64,000 bases of DNA from Pseudomonas fluorescens (lineage in GTDB: Bacteria; Pseudomonadota; Gammaproteobacteria; Pseudomonadales; Pseudomonadaceae). The stretch covers positions 6,874,501-6,938,500 of the forward strand of contig NZ_CP012831.1 of the NCBI RefSeq assembly GCF_001307275.1, read 5' to 3'. Positions 43,345 through 52,063 of the stretch are shown piece by piece (position 1 is the first letter of the stretch; every line of letters begins with the position of its first letter). Below the pieces are notes generated by a model. That model ran no database searches and had not been told where the DNA came from. It saw only the letters and a program-made list of their open reading frames with translations. A program made the translations under genes and the position numbers.

Positions 43345-44100
43345 ATGAACCACCCTGACGGGCACGACAGCGCGCTTGATCAATTCATCTGGCCATCGCC
43401 AGACGGTATCCTGGACCGTAAGGACCTGTTGCTTCGCCTGCGCGCCGAACAGCGATTCATGGCCGCACAGGACCCTGCATGCAGGCTCGATCAACAAGAC
43501 TACCTGCTTTCCCTGATCGATTCGGTATCAACACGGGCCGACGGCGCCGCGCAACGCTCAGGTTTCGATGCCCGGCGAATGCGTAGCGTCATCACCGAAG
43601 CGGCCACGAGAAGCCATTGGGGCAAGCCTTCAGGCGGTCGCCGAACCCAGGGCATCGCCGCACACTGCGATGCGCAGACTTGCATGGCCGCGGTACTCGA
43701 TGTCGAGCTGAGCGACGAGGGCCGCTTGATTGTGCATGACACGGTGTTTGTCGCTGACCTGGGCGCGGTAGAAAACCCCGGTCGCCTACGCGCCCAGCTT
43801 GAAGGCGCGTGCCTGATGGGAGTCGCATTCGTGGCATCTGCTGAATTTGGTGTGACGGCGGCGGATCTGTGCCCGACGATCGCCCAACGGCCCCGCTGGC
43901 CACTCGTCTCATGGCTGCCAGGGCACATCGCGGTACATTTGATCAACCCAACGGGTGCGCTCCAGGCCTGCCAGCCCAGCCAGCTGAGCTACGTACCCAT
44001 CGTCCGGGCCTTGTGCAATGCGATTCGCAAAGCCTCGGACAAGCGTACCAGCGATTTGCCGCGCAAAAGCCAGTCGCTCGAAAGAATGGGCGGACGTTAA
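43345..44100 (+). CDS. Headless molybdenum-hydroxylase-like protein (C-terminal domain only)
   Basis: A 251-residue protein matching only the last part of the large subunit of isoquinoline-1-oxidoreductase/xanthine-dehydrogenase-type enzymes. Recognisable are the WGKPSGGRRTQGIAAH segment, the VHDTVFVADLGAVENPGRLRAQLEGACLMG segment (usually CAVDCG-x-V-x-NP then QMEGG) and the final VRALCNAIRKASDKRTSDLP. The cofactor-binding domains that precede these in real enzymes are missing, and the catalytic GxGE motif before the last helix is absent. It has its own AAGGAGA ribosome site at ATG 43345, so it is either a decayed gene or a domain reused for another purpose. No iron-sulfur subunit is nearby. 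Confidence 0.65.
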   Translation: MNHPDGHDSALDQFIWPSPDGILDRKDLLLRLRAEQRFMAAQDPACRLDQQDYLLSLIDSVSTRADGAAQRSGFDARRMRSVITEAATRSHWGKPSGGRRTQGIAAHCDAQTCMAAVLDVELSDEGRLIVHDTVFVADLGAVENPGRLRAQLEGACLMGVAFVASAEFGVTAADLCPTIAQRPRWPLVSWLPGHIAVHLINPTGALQACQPSQLSYVPIVRALCNAIRKASDKRTSDLPRKSQSLERMGGR

Positions 44101-44240
44101 GTCACTGACAGGCTTCAAATCAAACCCGGCGCCAGGGCTTTCAGCGTCGCCGCCGCACCAGTGGTGCACTGCCATTTGGCAATCCGATAGCCACGAAAGC
44201 AGGGTAAATTATCTCTTCCAAATAAGTGAGGTTTCGCCCC

Positions 44241-45932
44241 ATGCCTTCAACTCCCTGTGTCCCGTCCAGCATCCGTGGGCAACGCGGCGCGGACCTGCTC
44301 GTAGAAGTACTGCGCAGCGAAGGCGTTCGCCATGTCTTCGGCAACCCGGGAACAACGGAGCTGCCGTTGCTCGATGCGCTCTCGGGCGTCTGCGACATTC
44401 ACTACGTGCTCGGCCTCCAGGAAGCCACCGTCGTGGCGATGGCCGACGGTTATGCCCAGGCATCCGGCCGCCCCGGTTTCGTCAACCTCCATACAGCAGG
44501 AGGCCTTGGCAATGCGATGGGCGCCACCCTGAACGCGAAGATGGCGAACACGCCGCTGGTGATCACCGCGGGCCAACAGGATACCCGCCATGGCGTGACC
44601 GACCCGCTGCTTCATGGTGATCTGGTCAGCCTGGCCCGACCGAGCGTCAAATGGGCGGAGGAAATCCAGCATCCCGAACATATCCCGATGCTGCTGCGTC
44701 GCGCTCTTCAGGACTGCCGCACGGGGCCGACCGGCCCGGTTTTCCTTTCGCTGCCGATCAACGTGATGGAGCAGCACACCGATGCCGATGCTGGCCAGCC
44801 GTCGCGAATCGAACGAGGTGCGGTGACCGCGGCGATTGCCCCGTTGGCTGACGCCTTGGCGACGGTTACCCCCGGCCGCCTGGCGATTATCGTCGGGGAG
44901 GAGGTCTTCCAGTCGAATGCCCAAGCGGAAGCGGTGAGACTCGCCGAAGCACTCGGCGCGCCGGTCTTCGGGCCATCCTGGCCCGGGCATATCCCCTTCC
45001 CCACCGCTCATCCTCAATGGCGCGGAGCCTTGTCGCCCAAAGCTGCCGATATCCGCGAAACGTTCGCTGACTTCGATGCGGTCTTGCTTCTCGGCGGCCA
45101 TTCGCTGATCAGTTACCAATACTCGCAAGGCCCGGCGATTCCCCCTCATTGCCGTCTCATTCAATTGACCGGCGATGGCCACCAACTGGGCAGAGTGCAT
45201 GGAACGGCGTTGGGATTGATAGGCGACATCAAGCTGTCCTTGCAGTTGTTGCTGCCGTTATTGGATCAGACACTGGCCCCACACCGCCAGGCCATCGCGA
45301 CGCTGCGAAATGTCGCTGCGCACGAGCGCAGTACTCGCCGAATCGAAGTGGCCGAGCGCGCGAAGTGCGAATTCAATACGCCCGTGACCACGCCTTTCGT
45401 TGCGGCCCATGAAGCTGTCCGGGCAATCGGCCCTGATGTGTGGATCGTCGACGAAGCACCGGTCACCATCGCTCATGTGCGTGCTTGCCTGGATTCGCAT
45501 TCGGCCCGCCAGTACCTGTTTACGCGGAGCGCCATCCTCGGCTGGGGCATGCCGGCGGCTGTCGGTACATCCCTTGGCCTGGACCGCACCCCGGTGGTCT
45601 GCCTGGTCGGCGATGGCTCGGCGATGTATTCACCCCAAGCGCTTTGGACAGCGGCACACGAGCGTTTGCCCGTCACCTTTGTGGTCATGAACAATGGCGA
45701 ATACAACATCCTGAAAAACTACGCGCGTAACCAGGCGCACTACCGAAGTGCCGGTACGAACCAGTTCATCGGCATGGACATCCGGGACCCGGCCATCGAC
45801 TTCCAGGCCCTCGCCTCCTCCCTGGGGGTTGCGTCGCGCAGGGTCGAGCGCGCCGGCGATATTGCTGAAGCAGTCGAGGATGGCATTCGCTCAGGCCGCC
45901 CCAATCTCATTGAATTACCGATCATGGCTTGA
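44241..45932 (+). CDS. Thiamine-diphosphate enzyme, benzoylformate-decarboxylase-like
   Basis: A 563-residue ThDP-dependent enzyme with three domains. The Glu that activates the cofactor is E61 in LQEATVVAMADGYA; NLHTAGGLGNAMGA supplies a His (H84) that aligns with an active-site His of benzoylformate decarboxylase; the cofactor motif is GDGS with NN about 27 residues later. The FGNPGTTELP start matches the FGNPGSNELP of that enzyme but has Thr for the active-site Ser, and a second active-site His (in a YHQY motif) appears replaced (ISYQY). A 2-oxoacid decarboxylase or C-C ligase is likely, the exact substrate not. ATG 44241 follows GAGG by 9 bases. Confidence 0.87.
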   Translation: MPSTPCVPSSIRGQRGADLLVEVLRSEGVRHVFGNPGTTELPLLDALSGVCDIHYVLGLQEATVVAMADGYAQASGRPGFVNLHTAGGLGNAMGATLNAKMANTPLVITAGQQDTRHGVTDPLLHGDLVSLARPSVKWAEEIQHPEHIPMLLRRALQDCRTGPTGPVFLSLPINVMEQHTDADAGQPSRIERGAVTAAIAPLADALATVTPGRLAIIVGEEVFQSNAQAEAVRLAEALGAPVFGPSWPGHIPFPTAHPQWRGALSPKAADIRETFADFDAVLLLGGHSLISYQYSQGPAIPPHCRLIQLTGDGHQLGRVHGTALGLIGDIKLSLQLLLPLLDQTLAPHRQAIATLRNVAAHERSTRRIEVAERAKCEFNTPVTTPFVAAHEAVRAIGPDVWIVDEAPVTIAHVRACLDSHSARQYLFTRSAILGWGMPAAVGTSLGLDRTPVVCLVGDGSAMYSPQALWTAAHERLPVTFVVMNNGEYNILKNYARNQAHYRSAGTNQFIGMDIRDPAIDFQALASSLGVASRRVERAGDIAEAVEDGIRSGRPNLIELPIMA

Positions 45933-46154
45933 AGCTAGCGGGCCTTTCGAAAACTGAGTTGCACTGGTTAATGTGGCCCAAAGCATCGGTAAGCAAGCCA
46001 AAGTTCGCAAAGTGTTTGGCATCGGTTGATCTTGATCAGGTTGAAGAGATGCAATTACTCCCCAATCTGTGGACGTTCGATCTACCAAGCTTCGTGGTTG
46101 CCTCGGTCAGCACAATAGCTGTAGCTTCGATCTTCAGTTAGCGAGGATATGTAA

Positions 46155-46718
46155 TTGAACGACTCTGAACATCTGAAACAACTGTGCGCCCGTTTCAACT
46201 CTGGAGAGTGTCTGAGCTTCACGTTTTTCTGGGGGCACCAACGCAGTAAAACTGGCGTCACGGCTTCGTGCTTCAGCCAATGGTTCGAGGCCGGGTTCAT
46301 TGTCGACGGGCAACATTACCCGACAGCCGAACACTACATGATGGCCGAGAAAGCGGCCTTGTTCGACGATCAGGATATTCGTGCGCAGGTGCTCCACGCT
46401 CCGACTCCAAATGCCGCCAAAGCGCTTGGCCGCAACGTGCGCGGATTCAATGATAAGGTTTGGCTGCAACACCGATACGACATCGTCGTTCGAGCGAACC
46501 AGGCCAAGTTCTCCCAGAATCCGCAGTTGAACGGATATCTTCTACAAACCGGTTCGCGGGTTATTGTCGAAGCCAGCCCGGTTGATAACATCTGGGGTAT
46601 AGGGCTCGCACAGGACAGCGCGGATGCGAACAATCCGAATCTCTGGAAAGGCTTGAATCTGCTGGGATTTGCGCTGATGCAGGTGCGGGACGGGACTGGT
46701 ATGCCGGCCCCAAGGTGA
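46155..46718 (+). CDS. NADAR-family protein (YbiA-like N-glycosidase)
   Basis: A 187-residue member of the NADAR/DUF1768 family. Typical sequence is FFWGHQ near the start, CFSQWFEAGFIVDGQHYPTAEHYMMAEKA, then FNDKVWLQHRYDIVVRANQAKFSQNP and VDNIWGIGLAQD. E. coli YbiA acts on reactive riboflavin intermediates, and other members act on ADP-ribosylated substrates. The start is TTG 46155 with GAGG 8 bases upstream; no ATG gives the full fold. It stands alone, with poorly coding DNA on both sides, so it may be a recent insertion. Confidence 0.88.
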   Translation: MNDSEHLKQLCARFNSGECLSFTFFWGHQRSKTGVTASCFSQWFEAGFIVDGQHYPTAEHYMMAEKAALFDDQDIRAQVLHAPTPNAAKALGRNVRGFNDKVWLQHRYDIVVRANQAKFSQNPQLNGYLLQTGSRVIVEASPVDNIWGIGLAQDSADANNPNLWKGLNLLGFALMQVRDGTGMPAPR

Positions 46719-47065
46719 GTGATGGCCAGAAAAATAGTTGGTCCATCAGGTGACGTTGGCGCTCGATAGCAGCCCAGTGCGTTCAGGTGGCGCACCGCGA
46801 CAGCGGCCAGTTCCCAAGCAGTGCCCTCACCTTCGAGGGTGATCGCCTCTTCCGCGCCAAAGCATTCAGCGCCCGAGAGAATCTGCAGTTACTTGAGCGG
46901 CAGTGCTTTTTCACGAAGCGCATTAGGCACCATGGGGTTGTTCCAGGCCCACATCCAACTATCTGCGTCGAAGTCAGTGAAGGCTTTGGACCAAACCGTA
47001 CGCCTCGGGCTTTGGCAGCCTCCGGCCAGGAGCGGACAGTGGCCATGCATCCAGGTGAGCCATGC
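46719..47065. other. 347-base gap without recognisable gene
   Basis: This lies between the convergent NADAR and LysR genes. Short open frames exist in both directions, but none shows a family motif, and those on the + strand run antisense into the LysR gene. It may be remnant DNA. No terminator with a clear T-run was seen. Confidence 0.5.
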
Positions 47066-47980
47066 TCACTCTGCTGCTACGACGGTCAACATCTTCATCG
47101 AGCGCTGGGCTGCTTCATGGAGCGCTTGCTCCAACCTCAGTACTGCGGCGCTGCGAGGTTGATTTGCGGGATGCTCAAGATAGTAATTCCCTGGTCCGGG
47201 AGTCACGGGAATGAGCGGGCATATCTCTAACCCAAGCGAATCCGCTAAAGGCAGACAAACTGGAACGGGACCAATAGCGAGTCCTAGTCCTTGGCTCACC
47301 ATCATGAAGGCTAGAGGGGTCGTATCTACGGGTTCCAACTTCAGACTGTGAGCACGCATTGGGCCAAAATTGTGATTGAGCAGCCCCATCCATCCCATTG
47401 AATGCGGCACCATTTCCAGCAGCCGATATTTCAGCAGGGCTTCCAGTGATGTCAGTCCAGGCACGTCGGCTTTGCGGCACATGGCTACGTAGGAAAGTCC
47501 CATCAGACGGCCAGGATGACGCACTAAATCAGGATCTTCACCGAATTTTATCGCTAGATCAGGTTCCATGTTCCGTTGTTGCGCACCTTCCATCCAGAGT
47601 TCGACCCGAATACCGGGGTTACCCTGCTCAAAGTCCGCAAGCACTTGAGGAAGCCAGCTCATCGACATCAGATGGCTGGCCTGCAACGACACACGTTGAA
47701 TACGTTGAGGGGAAAAGAGCGCCGCCGCCTTGCTTTCCATTGCACTGATGGAGAGTTGTACGGTGGGAAGAAAATCCCTGCCTTCTGGTGTGAGCAGAAT
47801 TCGGTTCGCCGAGCGCTCGAACAAAGGACGGCCAAGACTGGCCTCTAGTGACTGGACCTGCTGGCTTACCGCAGCACCCGTCATGCTCAACTCTTGCCCG
47901 GCCTTCGAGAAGCTTTGATGTCTGGCAGCGGCCTCAAAGACACGAAGCCAATTCAGTGAAGGAATAAGTGATCTGCTCAT
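47066..47980 (-). CDS. LysR-family regulator (GcvA-like) of the opine-type operon
   Basis: A 304-residue LysR regulator. The start PSLNWLRVFEAAARHQSFSKAGQELSMTGAAVSQQVQSLEASLGRPLF (read in parts) is typical of the GcvA subgroup. The sensor domain is conventional in length. It faces the binding-protein gene at 48138 across 157 bases and is the probable activator of the operon that follows. In Agrobacterium the octopine operon is likewise run by a LysR protein, OccR. Confidence 0.9.
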   Translation of the reverse strand: MSRSLIPSLNWLRVFEAAARHQSFSKAGQELSMTGAAVSQQVQSLEASLGRPLFERSANRILLTPEGRDFLPTVQLSISAMESKAAALFSPQRIQRVSLQASHLMSMSWLPQVLADFEQGNPGIRVELWMEGAQQRNMEPDLAIKFGEDPDLVRHPGRLMGLSYVAMCRKADVPGLTSLEALLKYRLLEMVPHSMGWMGLLNHNFGPMRAHSLKLEPVDTTPLAFMMVSQGLGLAIGPVPVCLPLADSLGLEICPLIPVTPGPGNYYLEHPANQPRSAAVLRLEQALHEAAQRSMKMLTVVAAE

Positions 47981-48137
47981 AATCCAAGCATAAGTTCAGC
48001 TTTCGCTCAGGTCAACTAGATGACGTCTGTAGCACCTCCTGATCCGTGGGTATAGTGAATCCACAACGACTAGTAATTGATTCAAATCCTTTCGCTATCT
48101 GCCCTTTTAATAACCTGAATAAAGCAGGGAGATGGAA

Positions 48138-48983
48138 ATGTTGAAAAACCGTGCGTGGCTCGCTTTGGCGCTAATGCCAATGTTTGTAGGTATAGCCAGT
48201 GCTCAGGCTTTGCCAAGCGAAATCAAAGTTGCAACAGAGGGCGCCTACCCTCCTTGGAATTATACGAATGCCGATGGCTCGCTGACCGGTTACGAGATCG
48301 AGCTGACCCACGTGTTATGCGAACGAATGAAGGTCAAGTGCACCATCGTCAGCCAAGAATGGAACGGAATTATTCCTGGCCTGACAGTTGGTAAATATGA
48401 CGCGATTATCGCTTCGATGGGCGTTACTGCCGAACGCAAAAAGGTCATCGCGTTTTCTAAATCGTACGCCAAAGCACCTAATGGCTTTCTCACGACTTCA
48501 GACAATGAGCTGAAAAGCCTGGCAGATGCGGGCAATAGCTACGATCTGACTGACTCGCCAGCCAGCGCACAAGCTGCGATTGATGCGCTAAAAGCCAAAC
48601 TCAAGGGCAAGGTAATCGGTGTCCAGACCGGGTCGACTGCGTCGAATTTTGTACGAGAGTACTTCAAAGGTTTGGACATTCGTGATTACCCGACATTTGA
48701 ACAACTCGCGTTGGATTTGGCTAATGGCCGTCTGGATATCGGCGTAGCGAACGTCACGACCTTTAAGCCCGTCATAGAGGTAAACAAAGGCGTATTGGTT
48801 GCTACCGGGCCGACCTTCGCTGGCGGCGTCTTGGGCCAAGGGACGACCAACATAGCGCTGCGACAAGGCGACGAAGCCCTTCGTCAAGCATTTGATGCCG
48901 CCATCACCGCAGTCAACAGCGACGGCACCAACAAAGCGCTGACCGAGAAATGGTTCGGCACGGACATCTCGACAAAAGACTGA
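48138..48983 (+). CDS. Opine/basic amino-acid ABC transporter substrate-binding protein
   Basis: A 281-residue periplasmic binding protein with a Sec signal (MLKNRAWLALALMPMFVGIA, cleavage near SAQA at 24). The ligand region reads VATEGAYPPWNYTNADGSLTGYEIEL, then AIIASMGVTAERKKVIAFSKSYA; the GAYPPWN and YEIEL motifs are those of the octopine/lysine-arginine-ornithine branch. ATG 48138 is 6 bases from AGGGAG, better than ATG 48132. A strong hairpin follows the stop, which would favour higher production of this protein than of the downstream enzymes. Confidence 0.9.
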   Translation: MLKNRAWLALALMPMFVGIASAQALPSEIKVATEGAYPPWNYTNADGSLTGYEIELTHVLCERMKVKCTIVSQEWNGIIPGLTVGKYDAIIASMGVTAERKKVIAFSKSYAKAPNGFLTTSDNELKSLADAGNSYDLTDSPASAQAAIDALKAKLKGKVIGVQTGSTASNFVREYFKGLDIRDYPTFEQLALDLANGRLDIGVANVTTFKPVIEVNKGVLVATGPTFAGGVLGQGTTNIALRQGDEALRQAFDAAITAVNSDGTNKALTEKWFGTDISTKD

Positions 48984-48987
48984 TCCA

Positions 48988-49020
48988 GAAAACCTCTCTC
49001 GGCAAACGGGAGAGGTTTTC
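48988..49020. terminator. Perfect 11-bp stem-loop after the binding-protein gene
   Basis: GAAAACCTCTC (48988-48998) is the exact reverse complement of GAGAGGTTTTC (49010-49020), with an 11-base loop. The TTTT lies in the descending arm, giving terminator character in both directions. It begins 5 bases after the binding-protein stop, so it probably attenuates read-through into the oxidoreductase genes. Confidence 0.7.
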
Positions 49021-49073
49021 AGCCGCTTGCCCATCAAACGCAATTTCACAATTTCATCCTGGCAGGTACAGGC

Positions 49074-49379
49074 ATGTTTATCCCCGTGGGTGCCGTCGAG
49101 GCAACAATCACCATTTATTTTAATGACCAGGCGATCACCGCTCGCACAGGCGAAACGCTTGCGGCGTGTTTGTTGAGGGCTGAGATATCGGCATTTCGCA
49201 CCACCCCTGTCACAGGTTCAGCTCGCCTGCCCTATTGCATGATCGGTCACTGTTTCGACTGTCTGGTCGAGATCAACGGCATTGGCAACCGGCAGGCCTG
49301 TCTCCAGATCGTTGAAGACGGCATGAGAGTCACCACCCAACAAGGTGTGGCATCAATTGAGTGGGGGTGTGATGCCTGA
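49074..49379 (+). CDS. (2Fe-2S) small subunit of an opine-type dehydrogenase
   Basis: A 101-residue ferredoxin-like protein with cluster ligands C55, C60, C63 and C76 (YCMIGHCFDCLVE and RQACL). Such subunits accompany the flavoproteins of octopine/nopaline oxidases, D-hydroxyproline dehydrogenase and hydrogen cyanide synthase, passing electrons from the amine-oxidising subunit. The stop overlaps the next gene by 8 bases. Confidence 0.88.
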   Translation: MFIPVGAVEATITIYFNDQAITARTGETLAACLLRAEISAFRTTPVTGSARLPYCMIGHCFDCLVEINGIGNRQACLQIVEDGMRVTTQQGVASIEWGCDA

Positions 49380-50904
49380 TTTATCGCAAGAGTCTCGTGC
49401 TCCAGCAGCAGACAACCCTCGTGCTCTAGATGCGGATGTCATTGTTATCGGCTCAGGTCCGGCGGGAATGTCCGCTGCAATCGGAGTCGCTAAAGCTGGC
49501 CTGAAGGTCATTGTGCTCGACATGCAGCCAACGCCTGGAGGGCAGATTTTTCGCGCTCTCGAATCCAATCTTCTCGCCCGCCCATCGACTGACAAGCTGC
49601 TGAATGCCTTGGGTCCTACCTATCTCGCAGGACAAGCGCTGATAGAGGAGTTCCGCTCCGTAGCTGCCATCGATTACCGACCCGAAACAACGGTGTGGGA
49701 GCTTCGCGCGGAGGCAACTGTAGGATGGCTACGCGGTAACTCTGCCGGGTATCTGCGGGCGCGACAAGTAGTCGTAGCCAATGGCGCCATGGAACGCCCG
49801 ATGCCGTTTCCAGGTTGGACCTTGCCAGGCGTAATGACGGCAGGCGCCGTACAAACGTTGCTCAAGGCTGGGCGGTTACAGCCAGATGGCCGAGTGGTAT
49901 TGGTCGGAACTGGCCCACTCATTTTGCTGTTGGCCGAGCAACTGCGCAGGCTTGGCGTCAGACCTAGTTTGATTGGTCGTACCGACACGATACGCGACAA
50001 GCTCGCTGCGGTTGGCTCGATCAGACTCAGTGCCATGGCTCCTCTCGCCAAAGGGTTTGGATGGCTCTCTCGCCTCAAGCTCGCTGGTATCACCATGCGC
50101 ACAGGGGTATCTGATCTCAAGGCCTACGGACGTGACAAAGTTGAATCGGTCAGCCTGTCTGTCGCCGGGCGCACTATTGAACTGCCTTGTGATCTTTTGG
50201 TGGTACACGATGGCATCGTACCCGCGACCGACGTTGCCCAGTGCGCTGGGCTGGCGATGGAATGGCTACACGATGACACGAGCTGGAAACCTAAAACGAC
50301 TGAAGATGGTCGAGCAGAGTTAGCCGCGGGCCCTTCGCTGACGGAACGTCCCTGTGCCATCTGGATTTCCGGTGACGCTCGACGCATTGGAGGAGCCGAC
50401 GCGGCAATCGCCCATGGACGACAGGTTGCTTCCTGCATCGTGGCCGAGCTTCTTGGAGTAAACCTAAGAAGTGAGCTGGTTAAAGGGGCTTCTCACGTCG
50501 CTCGGACACTCTCCGCTCGCCCATTCATTGATAAAGCCTTTCCTCGCGGTATCGCCGCGCAACTTCCTGAAGACTCCACGATAGTCTGCCGCTGTGAAGA
50601 GTTGACCGCCGGTGATATTCGGTCAGCGATTCATAACGGTGCTACTGACATGAACCATCTGCGGGGCATCATGCGTTGTGGGATGGGACCATGCCAGGGA
50701 CGTAGTTGCGCAGTGACCGTCGCCCGCCTCCTGGCTGAAGATTCCGGTACTGCCTCCCCAAGCCCTTTCAGGGCTCGTCCCCCTCTGCGCCCTCTGCCCC
50801 TTGTCGCACTGGCAAATCTCACAGGTGTGGATCCCGATCTAGCGCAAATCGTCTCCTTGGAAGATAAGCCTGTCGACGGAGTTGAGGTGCACGCCCATGA
50901 ATAA
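49372..50904 (+). CDS. FAD/NAD(P)-type oxidoreductase subunit with BFD-like cluster domain
   Basis: A 510-residue flavoprotein. An N-terminal dinucleotide site GSGPAG (27-32) begins a pyridine-nucleotide-disulfide-oxidoreductase fold. The C-terminal part from about residue 400 carries CRCEE and, about 30 residues later, MRCGMGPCQGRSC, which are the Cys set of a BFD-like [2Fe-2S] domain. This arrangement is that of the OoxA/NoxA or HcnB-type subunit of three-part amine dehydrogenases. ATG 49372 overlaps the small subunit gene, and the stop overlaps the third subunit gene by 8 bases, indicating fixed stoichiometry. Confidence 0.9.
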   Translation: MPDLSQESRAPAADNPRALDADVIVIGSGPAGMSAAIGVAKAGLKVIVLDMQPTPGGQIFRALESNLLARPSTDKLLNALGPTYLAGQALIEEFRSVAAIDYRPETTVWELRAEATVGWLRGNSAGYLRARQVVVANGAMERPMPFPGWTLPGVMTAGAVQTLLKAGRLQPDGRVVLVGTGPLILLLAEQLRRLGVRPSLIGRTDTIRDKLAAVGSIRLSAMAPLAKGFGWLSRLKLAGITMRTGVSDLKAYGRDKVESVSLSVAGRTIELPCDLLVVHDGIVPATDVAQCAGLAMEWLHDDTSWKPKTTEDGRAELAAGPSLTERPCAIWISGDARRIGGADAAIAHGRQVASCIVAELLGVNLRSELVKGASHVARTLSARPFIDKAFPRGIAAQLPEDSTIVCRCEELTAGDIRSAIHNGATDMNHLRGIMRCGMGPCQGRSCAVTVARLLAEDSGTASPSPFRARPPLRPLPLVALANLTGVDPDLAQIVSLEDKPVDGVEVHAHE

Positions 50905-52063
50905 GCGAACAGATGACGTTCTGATCATCGGTGGTGGACTGCAAGGGTGCTCAATTGGTTTGTTCCTTGCCCGGTCGGGTTGGAAAGTGACCCTCATAGA
51001 TAAGGGCTTACCGGGTCGCCATGCTTCAGGTGTCAACGCGGGCGGACTTCGCCTTTTGATGAGAGATGTTCGGGAATACCCGCTTTCCATTCGTGCCATG
51101 GAGATGTGGAAGGATCTCGGAAGCATCGTTGGGCATGAGCAAACACTAGCCTGCGAGGTGCAACTCGGCTCTTCCCAGATTGCTCTTGCGCTCGACGATG
51201 CGGAGATGAAATGGGTGCGTGACCGGCATCAAAAAATGATGCGTCGGGGCTACACCAGCGAAGAGTTCATAGACGCTCATGAACTGCATCAGATGCTTCC
51301 TGGCTTAGCCGACTCCGCATTGGGAGGCCTCATTTCCCGGGGTGATGGTCATGCCAATCCTGCCAGCGCTTCACAGGCGTTCCGGCGAGCGGCGGAAACA
51401 GCCGGGGTGGTGATCCATGAGAGATGTGCAGTCAAGGCGCTCGATCAATGTTCCAGTGGGCGCTGGGCGGCGCGAACCGAACGAGGACTCATTGAGGCCA
51501 ATTGGGTTATCAACTGCGCAGGGGCTTGGGGTTCGCAAGTTGCGGCGTCATTGGGGGACGAGCTTCCCATGAGGGTGTTGGCGCTCAGCATGATGGTGAC
51601 TGCTCGGGTAAAGCCATTTATCGAACCCGTGGTGATAGGCATTGATCGACCACTGTCATTCAAGCAAAGCGCGGTGGGGTCATTGGTCATCGGTGGCGGC
51701 ATATCTGGCAAGCCCTGCCTGGACGACGGGACGTCCTTCACCGTCATGGATCGCATGGCATCCAGCGCCGCCGCGACGCTTGAGGCCTTTCCTGTATTGG
51801 CAGGTGTGCCCGTGCTTCGCACCTGGACAGGGCTCGAAGGAGCAACGCCGGACGGCGTCCCCTACATAGGGCCGAGTGCCACGCACAAAGGGCTATGGCA
51901 CGTGTTTGGCTTCTGCGGGCACGGTTTCCAATTAGCACCGGCTGTAGGTGAAACCGTCGCTCATTCGTTGATCAGCGGTTCAGTCCACCCGCTGATCGAA
52001 CCTTTCAGCACGACACGATTTACCTCTTCTCCCTCTGCGCAACTACAAGGCCAAAAACAATGA
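50897..52063 (+). CDS. FAD-dependent amine-oxidising subunit (DAO family, OoxB/HcnC-like)
   Basis: A 388-residue DAO-fold flavoprotein, expected to carry the substrate-oxidising site. FAD binding is seen in IIGGGLQGCSIGLFLARSG (residues about 10-28) and the C-terminal GLWHVFGFCGHGFQLAPAVGE. Together with the two preceding subunits it would oxidise a secondary amine such as an opine or a D-imino acid, feeding electrons to the respiratory chain. No proline racemase or hydroxyproline epimerase is present, which argues against the hydroxyproline pathway. Its stop overlaps the permease start (ATGA). Confidence 0.9.
   Translation: MNKRTDDVLIIGGGLQGCSIGLFLARSGWKVTLIDKGLPGRHASGVNAGGLRLLMRDVREYPLSIRAMEMWKDLGSIVGHEQTLACEVQLGSSQIALALDDAEMKWVRDRHQKMMRRGYTSEEFIDAHELHQMLPGLADSALGGLISRGDGHANPASASQAFRRAAETAGVVIHERCAVKALDQCSSGRWAARTERGLIEANWVINCAGAWGSQVAASLGDELPMRVLALSMMVTARVKPFIEPVVIGIDRPLSFKQSAVGSLVIGGGISGKPCLDDGTSFTVMDRMASSAAATLEAFPVLAGVPVLRTWTGLEGATPDGVPYIGPSATHKGLWHVFGFCGHGFQLAPAVGETVAHSLISGSVHPLIEPFSTTRFTSSPSAQLQGQKQ

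Noticed and set aside
45929..46141. 70-codon open frame between the ThDP enzyme and NADAR genes
   Set aside because: There is no ribosome site, no recognisable domain, and base use unlike neighbouring genes.
49074..52063. Hydrogen cyanide synthase hcnABC
   Set aside because: The three subunits are of the same family type, but the operon includes a complete amino-acid importer and lies next to a GcvA-like LysR gene, which fits opine or imino-acid catabolism better.
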